A DNA stretch of 64,000 bases from contig VWYX01000857.1 of NCBI GenBank assembly GCA_013396525.1, positions 173,352 through 237,351 on the forward strand. Reading direction: 5' to 3'. How positions within the stretch are numbered: position 1 is the stretch's first letter; each line of letters opens with the position of its first letter. A model generated the notes under the pieces. The model did no database searches, was not told the DNA's origin, and saw only the letters and a program-made list of their open reading frames with translations. The translations under genes were made by a program, and so were the position numbers. Origin of the DNA: Chaetorhynchus papuensis. Its lineage: Eukaryota; Chordata; Aves; Passeriformes; Rhipiduridae. This document shows positions 36,463 through 50,200 of this stretch, piece after piece.

Positions 36463-37183
36463 TCCATGGCTGGCTGCAGCTGCACAGATCATGGCACAGC
36501 CGGGTCTGGGTTTCCCTGGCTCCATCCCAGGCTGCAAACAGCAGGAGAGGGCACTGGCAGAGGTGGAATTACTGCTGACCCGACAGGCCACTCTGGCTGA
36601 AAATCTCAGTGCTGCTGAAGAAACACAGCTGCCTACTCTGCTCTGCCTGGATCCACGTGCCTGTGAGAGTCAGGCAAGACAACATGAGGGTTGAGTGAGG
36701 AAGGAGATGGTCATAGAGATGAATTCAAAACTCCCTGCTATTTCCCACCTGCCCAGATCTTCAAAGCTAATGAGGCCAGCAGATTGCCCTTGACTTTCGG
36801 TCTGTTATCTTAACCAGGGCCACAGATCCTTTCTTTGTCAGCCTCTCCCATTTCAGTTTCCAGCTATGCAGCAAACAGAGGTCTACTACATGTTTGTCTG
36901 AAGGGCACAGGAGGGCCCTCAGTGTCTTGTTTATCAGAGCAGTGGTGTTGCCATTGAAGTGATGCAACCCTAATGGCAGAGCACCTGAGACTTGGCAGCA
37001 CCTTATGCCAGGAGAAGATAAAACCACAGAGGAAAAGGGAAATTAAAGGTGTTGTAACATGAAGGCAACAACAGGAGTTTCGTAATGCAAATTTCCGTAC
37101 CTGGGTGAACTGCATATATCTGCTTTCTGGAGCCTGTCATGTTTCAGGATGTGTCTGGTTTTAAAAGGCTTGTGGGAATCCAG

Positions 37184-37213
37184 GTTTGGTTGGTTTTTTT
37201 TTGTTTTTTTTTT
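37184..37213. repeat. T-rich low-complexity tract
   Basis: GGTTTGGTTGG followed by nine T, one G and ten T. Simple sequence. Confidence 0.85.
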
Positions 37214-37507
37214 AAATGGTTTGGCTTCTCAAGGCAGTTTGGTAAGTTTTCTTTGAGCCTTCCTAGGAAGAGGCACAGAAGCCTTGGCTAGTGGAGAGCC
37301 CCAGACCCTCAGTCACTGAGCCCCAGTTCCTCTCCGGAGCTACATCCAGGGGGAGTTCTGGCTGTGGCCATAGCGTCTCACTGAGTCCTGAAAGGAGACA
37401 GCTGAGTCAAAGCGACAACTCTAGGACCAAATGCTTCCAATATCAAGGGAGTTAGATCCATCTGCTGCTTTTTGGAAAGCAGTAAATTATTGCTTCTTCC
37501 CCTGCTG

Positions 37508-37540
37508 CACACATGCACACATACACACACAAACACCCAC
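37508..37540. repeat. imperfect (CA)n microsatellite
   Basis: CA-rich run interrupted by TG, TA and AA. Too interrupted to be highly polymorphic. Confidence 0.8.
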
Positions 37541-38186
37541 AGACTTCACAGTCTGAAGATCTGCTGTCTTTCCTGCTAGAAGGGCAATTTCTACACTCAT
37601 TTTCTATGCTCATTTGCCAGTAAAACCAGCTCTTCTCTCAGATAAAGTTTTGAAATAATTCTTGCAGGCAGCTAAGAGGACTTGCAGTTATAATACTTGA
37701 CATGAATCTTCATGACACTGCACTGGGGTTCATTTCTTTTTCCTTCTATCCCAGTGAAGATGCAGCAGGACAACTGAGGCCATTCTGAAGGTCAGCAACA
37801 ACATCACCATTCATGGCCCTCTAATTTGCCTTCCAGACCATGCAGGAGGCTCTAACCTGGGTTGACGTTGTGAGAAGCTTCACTGAACTGTTTCCATCAT
37901 CTGATCGCTTGTGGCACAGCGAAGCTTTTGAATCAATCTGCCAGTTGCTTATACTTGGGAAAAGAGCATTCATACATGGGCTGGGGAGTTTTCCAGGCCT
38001 TAGCAGGTAGAATGGATCAGAGAATACTGCAAGTCACATTAAACCAAGGAAAATGTTTTGTTGTAAATATTTCTATAGTTCTGATTCTTTTTGTTTGGAC
38101 TTTTTAAAATTAAAAAGTGTTCCAACTTTTTTTTTCTTTCTTTTGTTCTTCTTTATCTCTCTTCCTGTTAGACTTTTCCCACTTTA

Positions 38187-38522
38187 TAGAATCATAGCAT
38201 CATAGAATAATGGCTTGTGTTAGAAGGGACCCTAAAGATCTTCTAGTTCCAACCTCCCTGCCATGGGCAGGGACACCTCTCATGAGACCAGGTTACTCAG
38301 ACTGGTCTTGAACACCTGTGGGGAGTCCACAGTGTCTCTGGGCAATCTGTTCCAGTGCCTCACCACCCTCACAGTTAAGAATTTCTTCATAACATATAAT
38401 CTAAACCTACCTTCCTTCAGTTTAAGCCATTCCCTGTTGTCCTATCACTGCATGTCCTTTTGAAAAGTCCCTCTTGAGGCTTCTTGTAAGCCCTCTTCAG
38501 GTACTGGAAGGCTGTTAATAAG
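38187..38522 (-). repeat. CR1 LINE 3' end, avian type, 5'-truncated
   Basis: The plus strand begins with the inverted octamer tail (TAGAATCATAGCATCATAGAA) and continues through hallmark phrases of the CR1 3' untranslated region: AGAAGGGACCCTAAAGATC, CCATGGGCAGGGACACCTC, TCTGGGCAATCTGTTCCAG, TGCCTCACCACCCTCACAG, and CATTCCCTGTTGTCCTATCA. The element therefore reads on the minus strand and stops after about 335 bp, a typical 5' truncation. It is non-coding and dead. This is the strongest evidence for an avian genome. The T-rich stretch at 38,128-38,160 lies just outside it. Confidence 0.95.
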
Positions 38523-41500
38523 GAGTTAAGAATTTTATAAGTAAATGAGTAATTAATTAATTTACTTAGCTTTGTTACTAAGGAAGTAAGACGACAAGGA
38601 AGACAGGGAAGGAGGAAAAAAGGTCAGAAGAGATTAGAAAATTCAAGTGGCATACGAAAATGAAAAATGAGTGAGATTCATCTGCCTGACCTTAGGCAAC
38701 AAGAGATGCATGAGATACTTCAGGACTCCCTTCAGCCACAGCTTTGTAGAGGCATGGTCTCTGATAGGTCCTCTGTCATGTCTGCAGCTGTGTGCAGATG
38801 TCTCCAATGCTCTGCCACATCCCAAAGGCAGCACACACCCTGGCCTGGGCAGCAAAACCACCTTGGCTTCTTCTATCCTTGCTGAATAGAACAGAAGTTT
38901 TCTAACGGATGCATGGGAGTTTTAGGATTCAAAGAAACACCTACATATTTTGAGGGACTGAAAAATAACATTCTCCCTTGTACAAGTTTATTAAAGTCTC
39001 CTTAGAATCAGTGTCAAGGCAATAACATGTGGTGTGCCAGCCCAGCTGTATTTGCTGCCATCTTCTATAAATATGCCATTAGCTGGCAGGCATGCACAGA
39101 ACAGAGGTTTCCATAAGCTGTTCTTTTTAATGTAAAATTACCTCTTAGTGTGTTAAACTCATTTTTGCCTTTAGCTTGTAAGGTGTTAAATGCAGGAATA
39201 CGGCTTTTCTCTGGCAGGCTCAGTCTCATACACGCCTCAAGGTATTGCATATATAATGATTATAACTATAATTTTAAAGGGGTTTTTTGTGTTCAAAATG
39301 TGATTGGTGTTGCTCATGGCAGGATATTCACTATTTGCCTGAAAACCTCATAACTTAAATAAGCGTTTACCATCAACCTAATCTAATCAAATCATAATCA
39401 ATACCGATACTGTGGGATCTTGTAAAACATGACCCACGTGGCAAGTTCTGCCACTTGTTAATTACGTCCTTGGAGGCACCAGTCAATAACTCCCAAGGGT
39501 TAGATGGTTCCTACTTAGTCAGGTGTTTTCAGGGGTTGCCACTGACATTCAATAAGGACTTCTGCAACCACACAAAACTTTATACTATGACAAATTAAAA
39601 GGTTTAGGAAAGATAGCAATTAGAGAACTGTTTAAAAAAAAAAAGAAAAAAAAAGAGCTGTCCGTAGAGCCCTGCAGAGCAGGACTACAGGGAACTGACA
39701 AGATGATTTTTCTTTTTTCAGAAAAAATGCTTAAAAGAGGTTTGTGTTTCATCTAAAATCAACACAGCAGCCTGGACTAGCATATAAGTCACCGCAAGTA
39801 CTTCTCTCAAAAAAAAAAAGTCTAAACCTTTGGCTTGGGTATTTCAACATAGTTTCACGGAAAGAAGCTCTTCCAGCATCTGGCATATGAGAATATGTCC
39901 AAATTAGTATGTCTGCTGATATTCAAAGCAGATAATCTTGTTCTTTTCTCTACACTTAATATGAGAACATTTGTGGTGAGAGTAATTCATGGAAGAGAAA
40001 AACTTTGAAGAGGAAAGGATAAAAGCAGACATAAACTCATTGCCTTTTCTTCTCCTGGAGAAACTTGGTTTTAATTTTGTTTTAAGCTGCTGATTGAAGT
40101 GAGTGAGTCTTATGAACGAACACATGTGGTTGGGTTTCTGTGCCACAGTTTGACCATCTATGTTAGTTTAGAAAAGCATGAGGAGAGCTGGATGACTGCA
40201 TATACTCTATATCCTTCCTAACATTCAGCTATAGGTGCTGTTGCTCTTTCCTATTTTCATTGATTTATCTGCTTACAGGAACAGATTGAATTGCTCATCT
40301 ATGCAGAATGAAGGAAATGGCCCCTGGAAACAAAGACCAGGGGTGTACTACTGATGAGAAAGCAATGGAAAATGCACAGCAGACGCAAAGTGAGGGGAAG
40401 CACTGGTGCCTTGGTCTGTGAGTCATAAAGACCTGCTCCGAAGGCAGTGTGGAATTCCCGGGGCATCCAAGCAGTGGCTACCCACCCACATCCTGCTGAA
40501 GGGGCAGGTCCCAGCTCTGTGTTTGACTGTGAGGCAAATGCAAACTCACACCCACCTCTGTCAACAGGCAAAACTGATGCAATGCCATCAGCCATGTGGG
40601 TACTGCTGTGCTAATTGCCTTGCACCTCATTCAAACTCAGCCTCCGTTCTGATGGTGCTGTGTGTCACAACACAGTAACTTTAGAAATGTGTGCCACTGT
40701 GGCTGGAGAGGGCTGGCTCCCTGGAAAGGTGTGAGAACTGTGTGCACTCCTGGTCTATTGCAAAGGAAAAGTGAAACAGGTTAGTTTTTTCCATGTCTGA
40801 AACTCATCTTACTTTGCAGTACAACAAACTGAGAACTTGCACGTGGCCAGTGACGCTGCATCAGCTGCGAGGCATTTCTCTGCTAGGTGTGGTAGCATTT
40901 TTAGCCCTTTATAACATGGTTTTAGGGATAAGTCTGGTCATGTCCTCATATGTCTTTCTCTGCCTTACCTGGTAGACAGTGGCCCTTTCAGAACAGAGAC
41001 AAGCAATGTGACATTTCAGGTACTACTGCAATCCTAATTGCAAGTCATTCTAGTAGCAGCTGAGGTGACTAATGCAATACAGGCACACACGTGCATTGAC
41101 ACAGACAGCACATGTTGCAAAAATGACTTTGCCAGTCATTTCTCTTAACTAACTAAAAAACACTATGAGGTGTAATCTGCTGCTGAAGTCTCAGAATAAC
41201 ATAAAGCTGGGCCCAACACTTAAAAATAGGAAGGTTTGAATAAATGTAGGTCGGTTCAACAGGAGAGAAGAAAACATCACCTCGCAGTAGGAACAGAGGA
41301 GTTTGGTTAGGTTTTGTTTCTCTTGCTGACGAACTGCTAAAAAAATAGTTTTGTTTCAAAATGAAAATTGCCTTTAGTTCAAAGTGAAACATTCAAACAC
41401 CCACAGCAGAAGTGGGAGAAAGGGGTTAGATTCAAAGGGGGAGTGTGGAGGTGATATGGCTGTCCCTCTCCTGTCTGCAGGCCTGGCTGTCAGGGCACAG

Positions 41501-43010
41501 TCGTGTTCACTTCAGGGGAAGAAGTAGCCTCAGTGAGTCAAAGATGCTAACATGACCCCGACACCGTGCAACGTTAAACACTTAAAAAGGTTTTGGGTTT
41601 TGAATTCAGAGACCTCAGCCTACTTGGTTACCATGGCAAACAATCACCAGTAGAAGTCTTTTAACCTTTAATTAAAGATACACAAAAAGGAGGAAAAACA
41701 GTTTAAGCACTTGAAAAATAAAGTATTAAGTAAGACTTTCCTTTTTAAAAGCGTCCATTATTCCTCTCCCCTTAGCTGTCGCCAGTTCTTACAGCAATCT
41801 TCCTTCCCTTTATTTGAGTTCATAGCAGCAGAAACTGTTCTCGGGGAAAGAGAGACACTCATCGAGATAGACTGGATCTCTTGTTGCTACTCATTTTGGA
41901 CTCTGCTCACTTGAAGACACACATAGGCACGGGGAGAGAAAAGGATAGGAGAGAAAAGAAAAGTTACTTCCTTTTCTGGTGTTGGCTTATACTTGCAGCC
42001 TCACTGCTAGAAAAGGACAAGCACAAAACCTGGTCTTAACCCCTCTGAGATCTAAGAGACTTGTACCAGGGTCTGCCTCTTTTGGGCACTGTTTTTAGGA
42101 GTCTCCCTGACTGTTGTTCACAGCTGGGTTGCACAACCCCTACCCTTCCTGTCTAGGCAAGTTTGTTTAAACAGAAGGTGATGGAGAGAGAGCAAGGAAA
42201 GAAGCATGTGAGGAAACAACACAACAACTACGAAAGAGGTCATGTCAGGACCTCATCTTCCAAGTTGGGTTTCCAGGAGTGAGTTGAAGTTGGTGGAGCT
42301 AACAGTGACATCTGCGTGTCTCCTGGCCAAAATGTGGCCAGAAGGTCTGATCAGGTCAGGTAACTAGGTACCAGCAGTGTCACAGTGTTAAGTTGGGTCA
42401 CAAAGCTGGCAATAACAACTGTCAGATTTCTATTTTCTGTCCACCTATCCTATCATCAGTATCAAAATAGATGCTTCCAGAAGATGATGAACATGCCAGT
42501 AGCCACCAGTTAGGTTAACTCCTCACACACCTGTTTTGGTCCATTGATTTTGGCATTCATCTTGTGTATCAGCCCTGACCTCAAAACAGCATTTGTGTGA
42601 TATCAGGAAGACTTTCTCTTTGAGCTAATTTGGTTTTCCTATCCTTAAGCTGTGCTGACTGTACAAGTAATTTTCTTCAGCAGACAGAGCTGTGTTTTTT
42701 GCCTCATGAGCTTTAGTATATGGCTCTGGCTGACACAGTGCTTGTGCAGGATGCGCAATGCCTTCTGCTGCTGCTGTTCCTGCCCTTCTGATTTCTGAGG
42801 AGAGTGTCACAGCCTTGGGCACACAGGGGCTCCTGGTGGGGGTAATCTGTCGACTTCTACGTTCCTTAGTAGTTCAGTACTCATTAGCACAACCTGGGGA
42901 AGCCAGGAGAACCATTTCCATGTGAGGGCCTCAGCTGAGCATCTAGAAAGATCTTCTTGCAGACCAAGACACACCAATTGCAAAGAGTGAGAACAAACCC
43001 ACCTTAGTAT
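38523..43010. other. unique non-coding sequence, nothing recognised
   Basis: AT-rich in places (38,520-38,580; 39,240-39,420). An A-rich low-complexity tract lies at 39,634-39,656. No gene or clear interspersed repeat. Frames up to 98 codons are unremarkable. Confidence 0.5.
39634..39656. repeat. A11-G-A9 tract
   Basis: Two A runs separated by one G. An ATTAAA lies about 35 nt upstream on the plus strand, slightly too far for a typical polyadenylation end, so I call it simple sequence. Confidence 0.75.
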
Positions 43011-43011
43011 G

Positions 43012-43030
43012 CAGCACAGCACAGCACAGC
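43012..43030. repeat. (CAGCA)n pentanucleotide repeat
   Basis: Nearly four perfect CAGCA units, directly abutting the SINE-like element that follows. Confidence 0.8.
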
Positions 43031-43125
43031 CTTATGGTATTCTTCTGGGAGATAAGTGATGCTGGTTCAAGTTCCCCCAGGCAGACGAGGAAATTAAACC
43101 CAGGACTCCCAGATCCTTTATGAGT
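43031..43125. repeat. tRNA-related SINE-like element with inverted B boxes
   Basis: GGTTCAAGTTCC at 43,064-43,075 fits an RNA polymerase III B box on the plus strand. About 20 bp later AAATTAAACCCAGGACTCCCAG carries an inverted B-box-like block, so the two halves form an imperfect inverted repeat around CCCAGGCAGACGAGG. This matches a widespread reptile SINE-like repeat that I remember from turtle and crocodile sequences but cannot name. No intact tRNA cloverleaf is present. Confidence 0.5.
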
Positions 43126-46100
43126 GAATAAAAAGTGGCTGTCTTCCTCTCAGCTTTGTGAATAGAATCCTGACTTTTTTTTCCAGGAAAGCAATTTGGT
43201 AAGTCCACACTGAAACTGACAATCATTTCAGGACAATGGAGAAAGCATTTTTTAATGAGAAGAATAGAGACCAAAAAGCCATCCTCATGAACATAGTGAC
43301 AATAAAACAACTGGACAGACCCCACCACCCTGCTGCTTCATATCCAATAGCTGTGGGACACAAAATCTCTATGGCTTGCAGGCAGTGAGGGCACTTATCT
43401 GGCAATGTGAAATCTTGGTAGGCAAAAAACATTTTGAGGGAGTAGTGAAATGCTCTAGGAAAGGCAGATGAAACCTGAACACTGGTGGGACTGCTCTGAG
43501 TCCTGACACAACTGCAGTGGTGTACAGGAAAACTGGGGGGATTACACCACTCTATTTACTGAAGTGTGACCAAAGTCCCCTGTTCTAATTAGGTGCTGAA
43601 GGCCTGAGAAGGTTCATATCTGTGTTAGAGTTCAAAGAGATGGCTGTATGAGGTCTTGTCAACACCTCTAAGACTGGAAAAGGAAGCAGAGGAAGAAGGG
43701 TTCTTTACCTCTCTGACCTTCTTTTCTGAACTCAGAACTGTGTCTACTGGTGGCCATGTCCAACAGCATGGGAGACCTTGGGGGAGAGCGAGCATTGGTG
43801 GTTGTCTGGAAGTGGGCTATGTCTCAGTACAAAAGGTTTGGTTTTGTTCAGCCAGATGAGCTCCCTATTCTAGCTTCCTGCTAGGCCACCCACATGTTAC
43901 CAGCAGCATGAAGGAGCAAAGAAAATGTGTGGCTGGAAGTGCAGGGGAGGATGGAACAGTTTCTGTTGGTCTTAGCCCACGTCATAAGCCTGTCTAGTAT
44001 GAGCATGCAAACATAAACTCCTCTTCTCCTTTACCTAGAATTGTTTTAAATGACACACTGCCTCCTAGCTCGTTTATTTTAGGGAAGGGAGAGACTTCAT
44101 CAGGTGAAATGCAGAGTGAATTGGATTGCAGATGGCCAGGCCACTGTGCAAGAGCACACATCTGCCTGTGTGAAAGCCAGGTGGTCCTCTGCAAAGGGTA
44201 GTGGATATAAAGGGTGATTGGAGGCTGCAGGTTGGTTCTGACAGGCAGCCAACATGAGCTCATTTCTACACCTGTACACACACACACGTTGTGGTACAAC
44301 CAGGTGTGATAGGGAATGAACAGGGACAGAAAAAAGAGGCTTGTCTGGCCCCAGTGGCCATAAAATGAATTGCTACAGTGCTGGCCAACACGGACAGGGG
44401 CAGCAAAGCTTTCTTCATCATGCCTGCTCTTAGAGCTGTGCACTGGGTGCACTGAATGTTCTGGGTAGAGAAGGAGCAGAAATCTGCTGAAACTCTGTTT
44501 GGAATCAAATCTGTGCGGGTACAGCAGTGACGATTCCTGGTGTGCTCACAGCTCTGCTCTGGGGACGGTGCTGTCACTGCTTCGCTCACTGCCAGGCTGG
44601 GACACAGGACAGAGAACAAGGACTTCTGTGATCAGCTGTACATCAACACCTTAAACCACTCCGAGTCCCAGTGAAGGTCAATAAGGACAGCAAGGCTGCT
44701 CACTGGTGCCCTTGGATACCAAACTGCAGCTCTGTGAGAGGCAAAACACAGAGCAATGGCAAAATCTTACAGACAGCAAACTCAGCCCTGAGGCTTTACC
44801 ATAACCCCTTTGGTCAGCGAGGCTGGAATTACTGTAGGGTCAGGGTTGACAAAAATCAGCCAATCAAGCAAGACCACCTACATATCTAAATTGACCTATT
44901 TTCTTTGGGGCAATATGATTTTCTTCAAGGATTTTGTTATTTTCTGCATGCCACTCTGTTTGGCGCTGTTTGCCCCTGCACATCATTGCTGTGATAGATG
45001 CAGGCAATGTCATGCTTAGGCCCTTAATAATGTAGATGAGCAATGGCAAGGTTACCAGGCATTTTGTTTTAAAATAATCCTTGGAACCCAAGGAACTTTC
45101 CAATAATTGCTATGTACTTTTGCTAAAAGAAAAAAAAAATAACTAAAAAAAAATTGAAGAAACCAACCCCCAAATGTTTTTAAATTTTACATGTAATTTA
45201 AAAAATGCACAAATATTCTTTTGGTCCTTTTTTTGCGGAGAGGGAACAGAATCAATTTGCCATGGTTATGCCTCCTGCCAATTGTTTAGAATTTCCAGGA
45301 TTTAATCTTTCATCCATGTGTGTATCCACTATTTACCTTTGAATGAGATAATGCATAATGCATTGGGCTTTATGGAAATGAACCAAGAAAACCTGCCTTT
45401 TTTTTTTTTTCCCCGAAACAGAAGTTGTACTCTCCCTTTATGGCCTAGAAAAATTAGCATCAATGTTACAACAACATGGAAGGCACAGGGAAGTACAGAT
45501 TACCTTAGTACGAACTCAGGCAATGTCACGTGTGGGGAAACACAGTACAGTGGTCCTGCATCCTTCCTCTACCTGACATTTAGTACTGCTGAAGTAGCAT
45601 CACTGCTGTAACGCAAGCAGGTGTGGGATGTTCACTGTCTTCTACTCCTGAGTGGGACTAGGTCTTTGCTAGGGATCAAGAATCTCAGAGAGGTTTAGGA
45701 GTTGTGCAATAATGTGATCAAAATGCAGAAGGAAGGTGTGGAAGTCTGTAAATGCACTGCTACCTGTAATAGAACTGAGGATCTTGTGGGTAACACGAGG
45801 CCACAAGAGGGTCATTTTGAACAGTAAGTACCAACAGAGTGTTGTCAGGACACAAATACCCTTAATTTGAATGCTGCTTTTTGCTGTACGTGCAGCTGAG
45901 AATTAAATAACTGAAATGGATCCTTTTTTTTTCCTTTGTGAAGAAGCAGTAGCAGCAGCTTTGATGCAAATTGAGCCTGATGCTGTTTCATGCCTTAAGT
46001 GTTGGGTCTGTCTGCAACCATCAGTAGAGAGAAAGCCACACTTTGACATTCCTCTTCTCTCTGCTTCTCACATGTGCACGTCCATCTACAGAGCCTCAAA

Positions 46101-47200
46101 GAAACAGAATTGGCAGAGGTCTTTTAAGAGGCTTCCTGTCCAGGAGCAGTGGGTATGAGCAGTGTATGGCCTGTTATGGGGGGTTTTGTCTTTACTTTCT
46201 TCTAATGCTAAGATTTGGTGCTTTTTCTCTGCTGTCACATGATTTTTCCAAAAAGCTTTTACTGGCTAGAGTAGGGGTTAGACTGTTCCTGAAGCACATG
46301 CACAGGAGAATCGCTCATTTCTGGCCTATCTGTTGATACCTTGCTAACTGTGACAGAAGCAGAAAGAAAATCCAAAGTCATCATCATCGTGGAATCGACT
46401 GGATCAAACTCTGACACACTGCACTACACCAGAATTTGGAAAAATTGGTTGTGGGTTGTTAAAGTAGCTCTCCTCCTCTTCTTGAGTGATCAACATACTG
46501 TTCTTGCTCTGTAGAGAGGCCACAGAGGCCAGCTGTGCAGAGACAGAAATGGACTATTTAGTTTCAACATCATTCCCTTGCAGCCCTAGGTGAAGAAGGA
46601 AGCTGTGGTGTGAGGAGCACCACAAACACATCAGGAGGGCTCCCTTAAAGTTATCCCTATGGAATCAAGACTGTGTTGTGGTACATTTTGCTAGAAATGC
46701 TACTCCTCCCTGTCTGAAATGGTAAGCCTGTGTGTGTCTTTCTACTGGAAACTTTACAGTCACTGAGGAAACCAGCATAAGAATGAAGATATTCAGGACA
46801 GCAGACTGAGTTAATTGCATTGTGCCATGGGGCTGGTAGGCCTGATGAAGCTGTGTGTTCCACTGAGAAATCATTCTGCAGTACATGGATGTGCTGCTGG
46901 ATGCCACCTTATCATTCCAAATCAAGAAGTTGTCCTTCCAAATAGCTTTTATACAGAGAAAGGCATAGAGATGTGAATTTTATCCAAGACAAGAAAGTAA
47001 CTCTGATCTTCCCCTCACTGCAGAATTGTAACAGCAGGCTCATAAATGGTCCTGGTTTCACCCATCTGACCAGGGCAGAGGTGGGAATGCTGAGCCTGAG
47101 CTGTGTTGCACACAGGGCAACTCCTGCATCTGCATGTTGCCGTCCTGATTCCACAGCAGATCTACTCATGACTTGGTTGACTTGGACTTGAGAAAGCTGA
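43126..47200. other. unique non-coding sequence, nothing recognised
   Basis: A-rich runs at 45,129-45,153 and a T13 run near 45,399 are simple sequence. The 152-codon minus frame at 43,994-44,452 has no domain pattern and overlaps a second minus frame. No exon or repeat recognised. Confidence 0.5.
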
Positions 47201-50200
47201 GCATGGTAGCCTCAGAGAGAAATAACCACACAGAAAAAGGTAATTTCAGAGAGAGCAGTCACTGAGGGACTGACTGCTATGGAAAACATGGAGCTGTAGT
47301 TCTGGCAGGAGATGAGTAACTTGCTAGCAAGGTCTCCCTCCAGCAGGCAATTAAAAAAATGACCTTGGAGAAGAATACAGGAAATTAATTTGTCTCTGAT
47401 GAGAGGTTTTGGAGAGTCTCTTGCAATTTTATAGATGTTGGCTAGACAGCCTTGCCCTGGCAAGCACTCTTCCTTGTGCCAGGGACCCAGATAGCTGCAG
47501 ACTTTTCCATCTTGAAAATGGTTGGACTTGAGAGAGGCTTTTAAAATAGGTTGTGCTTCTTGAAAAATAGAATAAACTGTGAAGGGGTCTGGCAAGACAT
47601 GCCTATTATGCTTGTAACTGGCAGTTGCAGATGGAAGGAAAGGCGAGGAATTAGTGGATGGTCAGGGTAGGATATGTGTCTTCACTGTGAGGAACTCTGT
47701 GATGTGTGGAAGAAAATTTGGAGAGAGGCCTTCAGCGTGCTGGTAGTGAGTTAGCAGCTGGATTATTTTCATGTCCAAAATAGGTCTAGAGATGGGGAGT
47801 AGAGTCAGACTCTAAAGAACAAAGGTCAGCCAGTTGCAAGCATGTCAAAATGACTTAGTCAGCCTTATTATGCCTGGCTCCCTCCTAAACATCACATCTG
47901 AGAGTGCTCTGTTCTGTATCAGGTATTTTCCCTTCTTTGCATGAAAATAAGTAAATCAACCCTCAAAGAGAGGGTTTGGGAGTATCTGCGTGTCCCAAGG
48001 AGAACAAAAATGCTCAGAAGTTATTTTCCAGAGCAGAGGAGAAACTGAGTTGCAATGTCTTCAGAGCTCACAAATGAAAGGGATGCAGTCTTACCTAGAA
48101 AAGGCTCCTCAAAGGCAACCTGAAGAATGAGCCCCATTCGCTTCAGCACTCACCACTATCCTCTTTCTCCCTTCCTGTGTGCCTTGTCTACCTTCCTGGT
48201 AGCCAAGTCCCTACTCTCCAGAGGGTCAGCAGTCTCTCACTGAAGCTTTCCCCTGTACCAATCACTCGCTCACTCTATTTTTGCTGGCAGAGAGTAGGCA
48301 CAGTCCTGCATCCCTCTGTCACCATGTCACCTCTGTCAATGACTGCAGTGGCTAGTCTCAGCGGAGAGTGACTAATAGACTACCCATGGTTGTCCCCAGC
48401 AGATGCCTGTGGTAAGTGTGTTGGCTAAGGTTTGGAGTGAGATAAAACACAGCATCTAACAGACAGACACACTTGCAGTGAAGAAGAGTCACATCACAAC
48501 TTTTTTTTTTTTATTTTGGTGGGGGTAGGCAGGATTTAGCCCTCACTGAGTGAAGGAGTTGCTGGTTTAGTCAAGTCAAGAACAGGATGAGGCACATTGG
48601 TCTAGTGCACTGACATTTGCATCTCTGAGTGAGAGTGCTTGTTTTCACTGAAAAGAGCAGCATGACTGCCTTTTGAAACATTTAAAGGTAGTTAAGCTTT
48701 TGGAGGAAAAGAAGTGAATATATTCTGATGGGAAGCTTTGAATCTCCCTGGACCCACCAGAATGGCTACAGAAAGACTCCAGCATTTCTATGAGTGCATC
48801 TTTTTAAACCATGTGGTCTGTTTTGGGGGTTGTAAATAAATACTTACATTTCACTTCTGCCTATTTTAAGAGTGATTTAGTGGTAACTGGCTAAGAGCAA
48901 AACATCGCTGATCTAAAATTAAAAGAATGTGTCTTTCTGAAGCAGGGAAGCTCAGGTTGAGAGCAAGGATCAGAAGACTGGGAGAGAATGATGTTTTTTC
49001 CACTGACTAGCACTGGCTAGGGGACCTCTCTTGCATACTGCAAAGGAGGAAAAGGCATGCTTGAATGCTTAAGTCCTGAATGAATTTTGCATAAAGAAAG
49101 AAGAAAAGCCAACTTTTGCCCTGAAAATACACCCCTTCCCTCCCAGCTCTGAAGCCCCTTCACCCTCCAATACTAATAGCTAGTGGCTAGCACCTTGTGC
49201 TGGGGCTGCACTGTGTCAGGCAAAGGAGAAAGAAACCTGTCAGGGCTGTGTGGAAGAATTCCTGGGCACAGGCAGGAATTCCAGTCTCCAGGCACAAGCA
49301 CAACCTATATCTCTTCCTGGGTTTAAGAGCACTGTAGAAAAGTGCTACACAGACACAGTCCACATGCACTAAGAGCTAATTGGGACATGAAGGAGGACCT
49401 AATTATTTTGAAATTTCAAGGCAAATATGTACCTTTCCTCCAAGGAAAATAAGACAAATGTTATCTCCTTCCATAAGGGATGGAATCAAAAGCAATCAAA
49501 AAGTCCCCCTTTCAGCACATGACAGCAGCACAGTTGGATCAGTGTTTTAGCTCTCCGTGCTGCCATGCAGTGCTCAGCCTGGTGACTCCAGGCCCTCAGC
49601 CACGGAGTGTGAGATTATCAGCACAGAGTCCTCATGAATTTTGCACGGCAGCAACTCTGAACCTCATATTACATGTGTGCATTTGTGCAGGAGACAGGGA
49701 GTAAAATTAAACGGGGTATGTAATTAGGTATTTCATACCACATCGCATTGTACTAGGGTTTAAAAGGCATATCCAGCACTGGCTAATGACCAACGTCCAT
49801 ATGCCTCCATGTGTCTGTCTCTCAACTTCCACATGATACAGAAGCCTACAGATGTACATTATGAATTTAAATTTGGGCATGGTCTGTGCCCCTACATGGA
49901 CAACCTTCTTGTTGTGCCCCTGTTCTGGAGAGCTACCTCAGGAAACCAGTGCTACACTCTTAAAAGCAGTGATAGCGAGGCATCTGTGAGTAGAGATGCA
50001 AAAATAGCTCACATAAGAGTGACCAGTGAGTCACTTCACTGCTAATGTAGGCAGGTCAGATCTTATTTGGGCTATGGTTACTCTGCAGAACTTCAGAAGT
50101 TTTGCTTTTATTCTATTCCCTGCCTGCCAAGTAGCATTCATGTTAGCAAATGCAAGAATCTTAAAGTAGAGAAGCAGCAGGTATAGGGGCACTTCAAAAT

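Larger units (their letters stand above)
35451..38127. other. unique non-coding sequence with simple repeats
   Basis: Holds an (AGC)n run, a T-rich run and a CA-rich run listed separately. The 133-codon (35,808-36,209) and 111-codon (36,359-36,694) plus frames have no family signature. Confidence 0.5.

Noticed and set aside
43064..43075. tRNA gene suggested by a B box
   Set aside because: No A box at the right distance, no cloverleaf and no acceptor-stem pairing; an inverted B-box-like block follows, which fits a SINE-like repeat.
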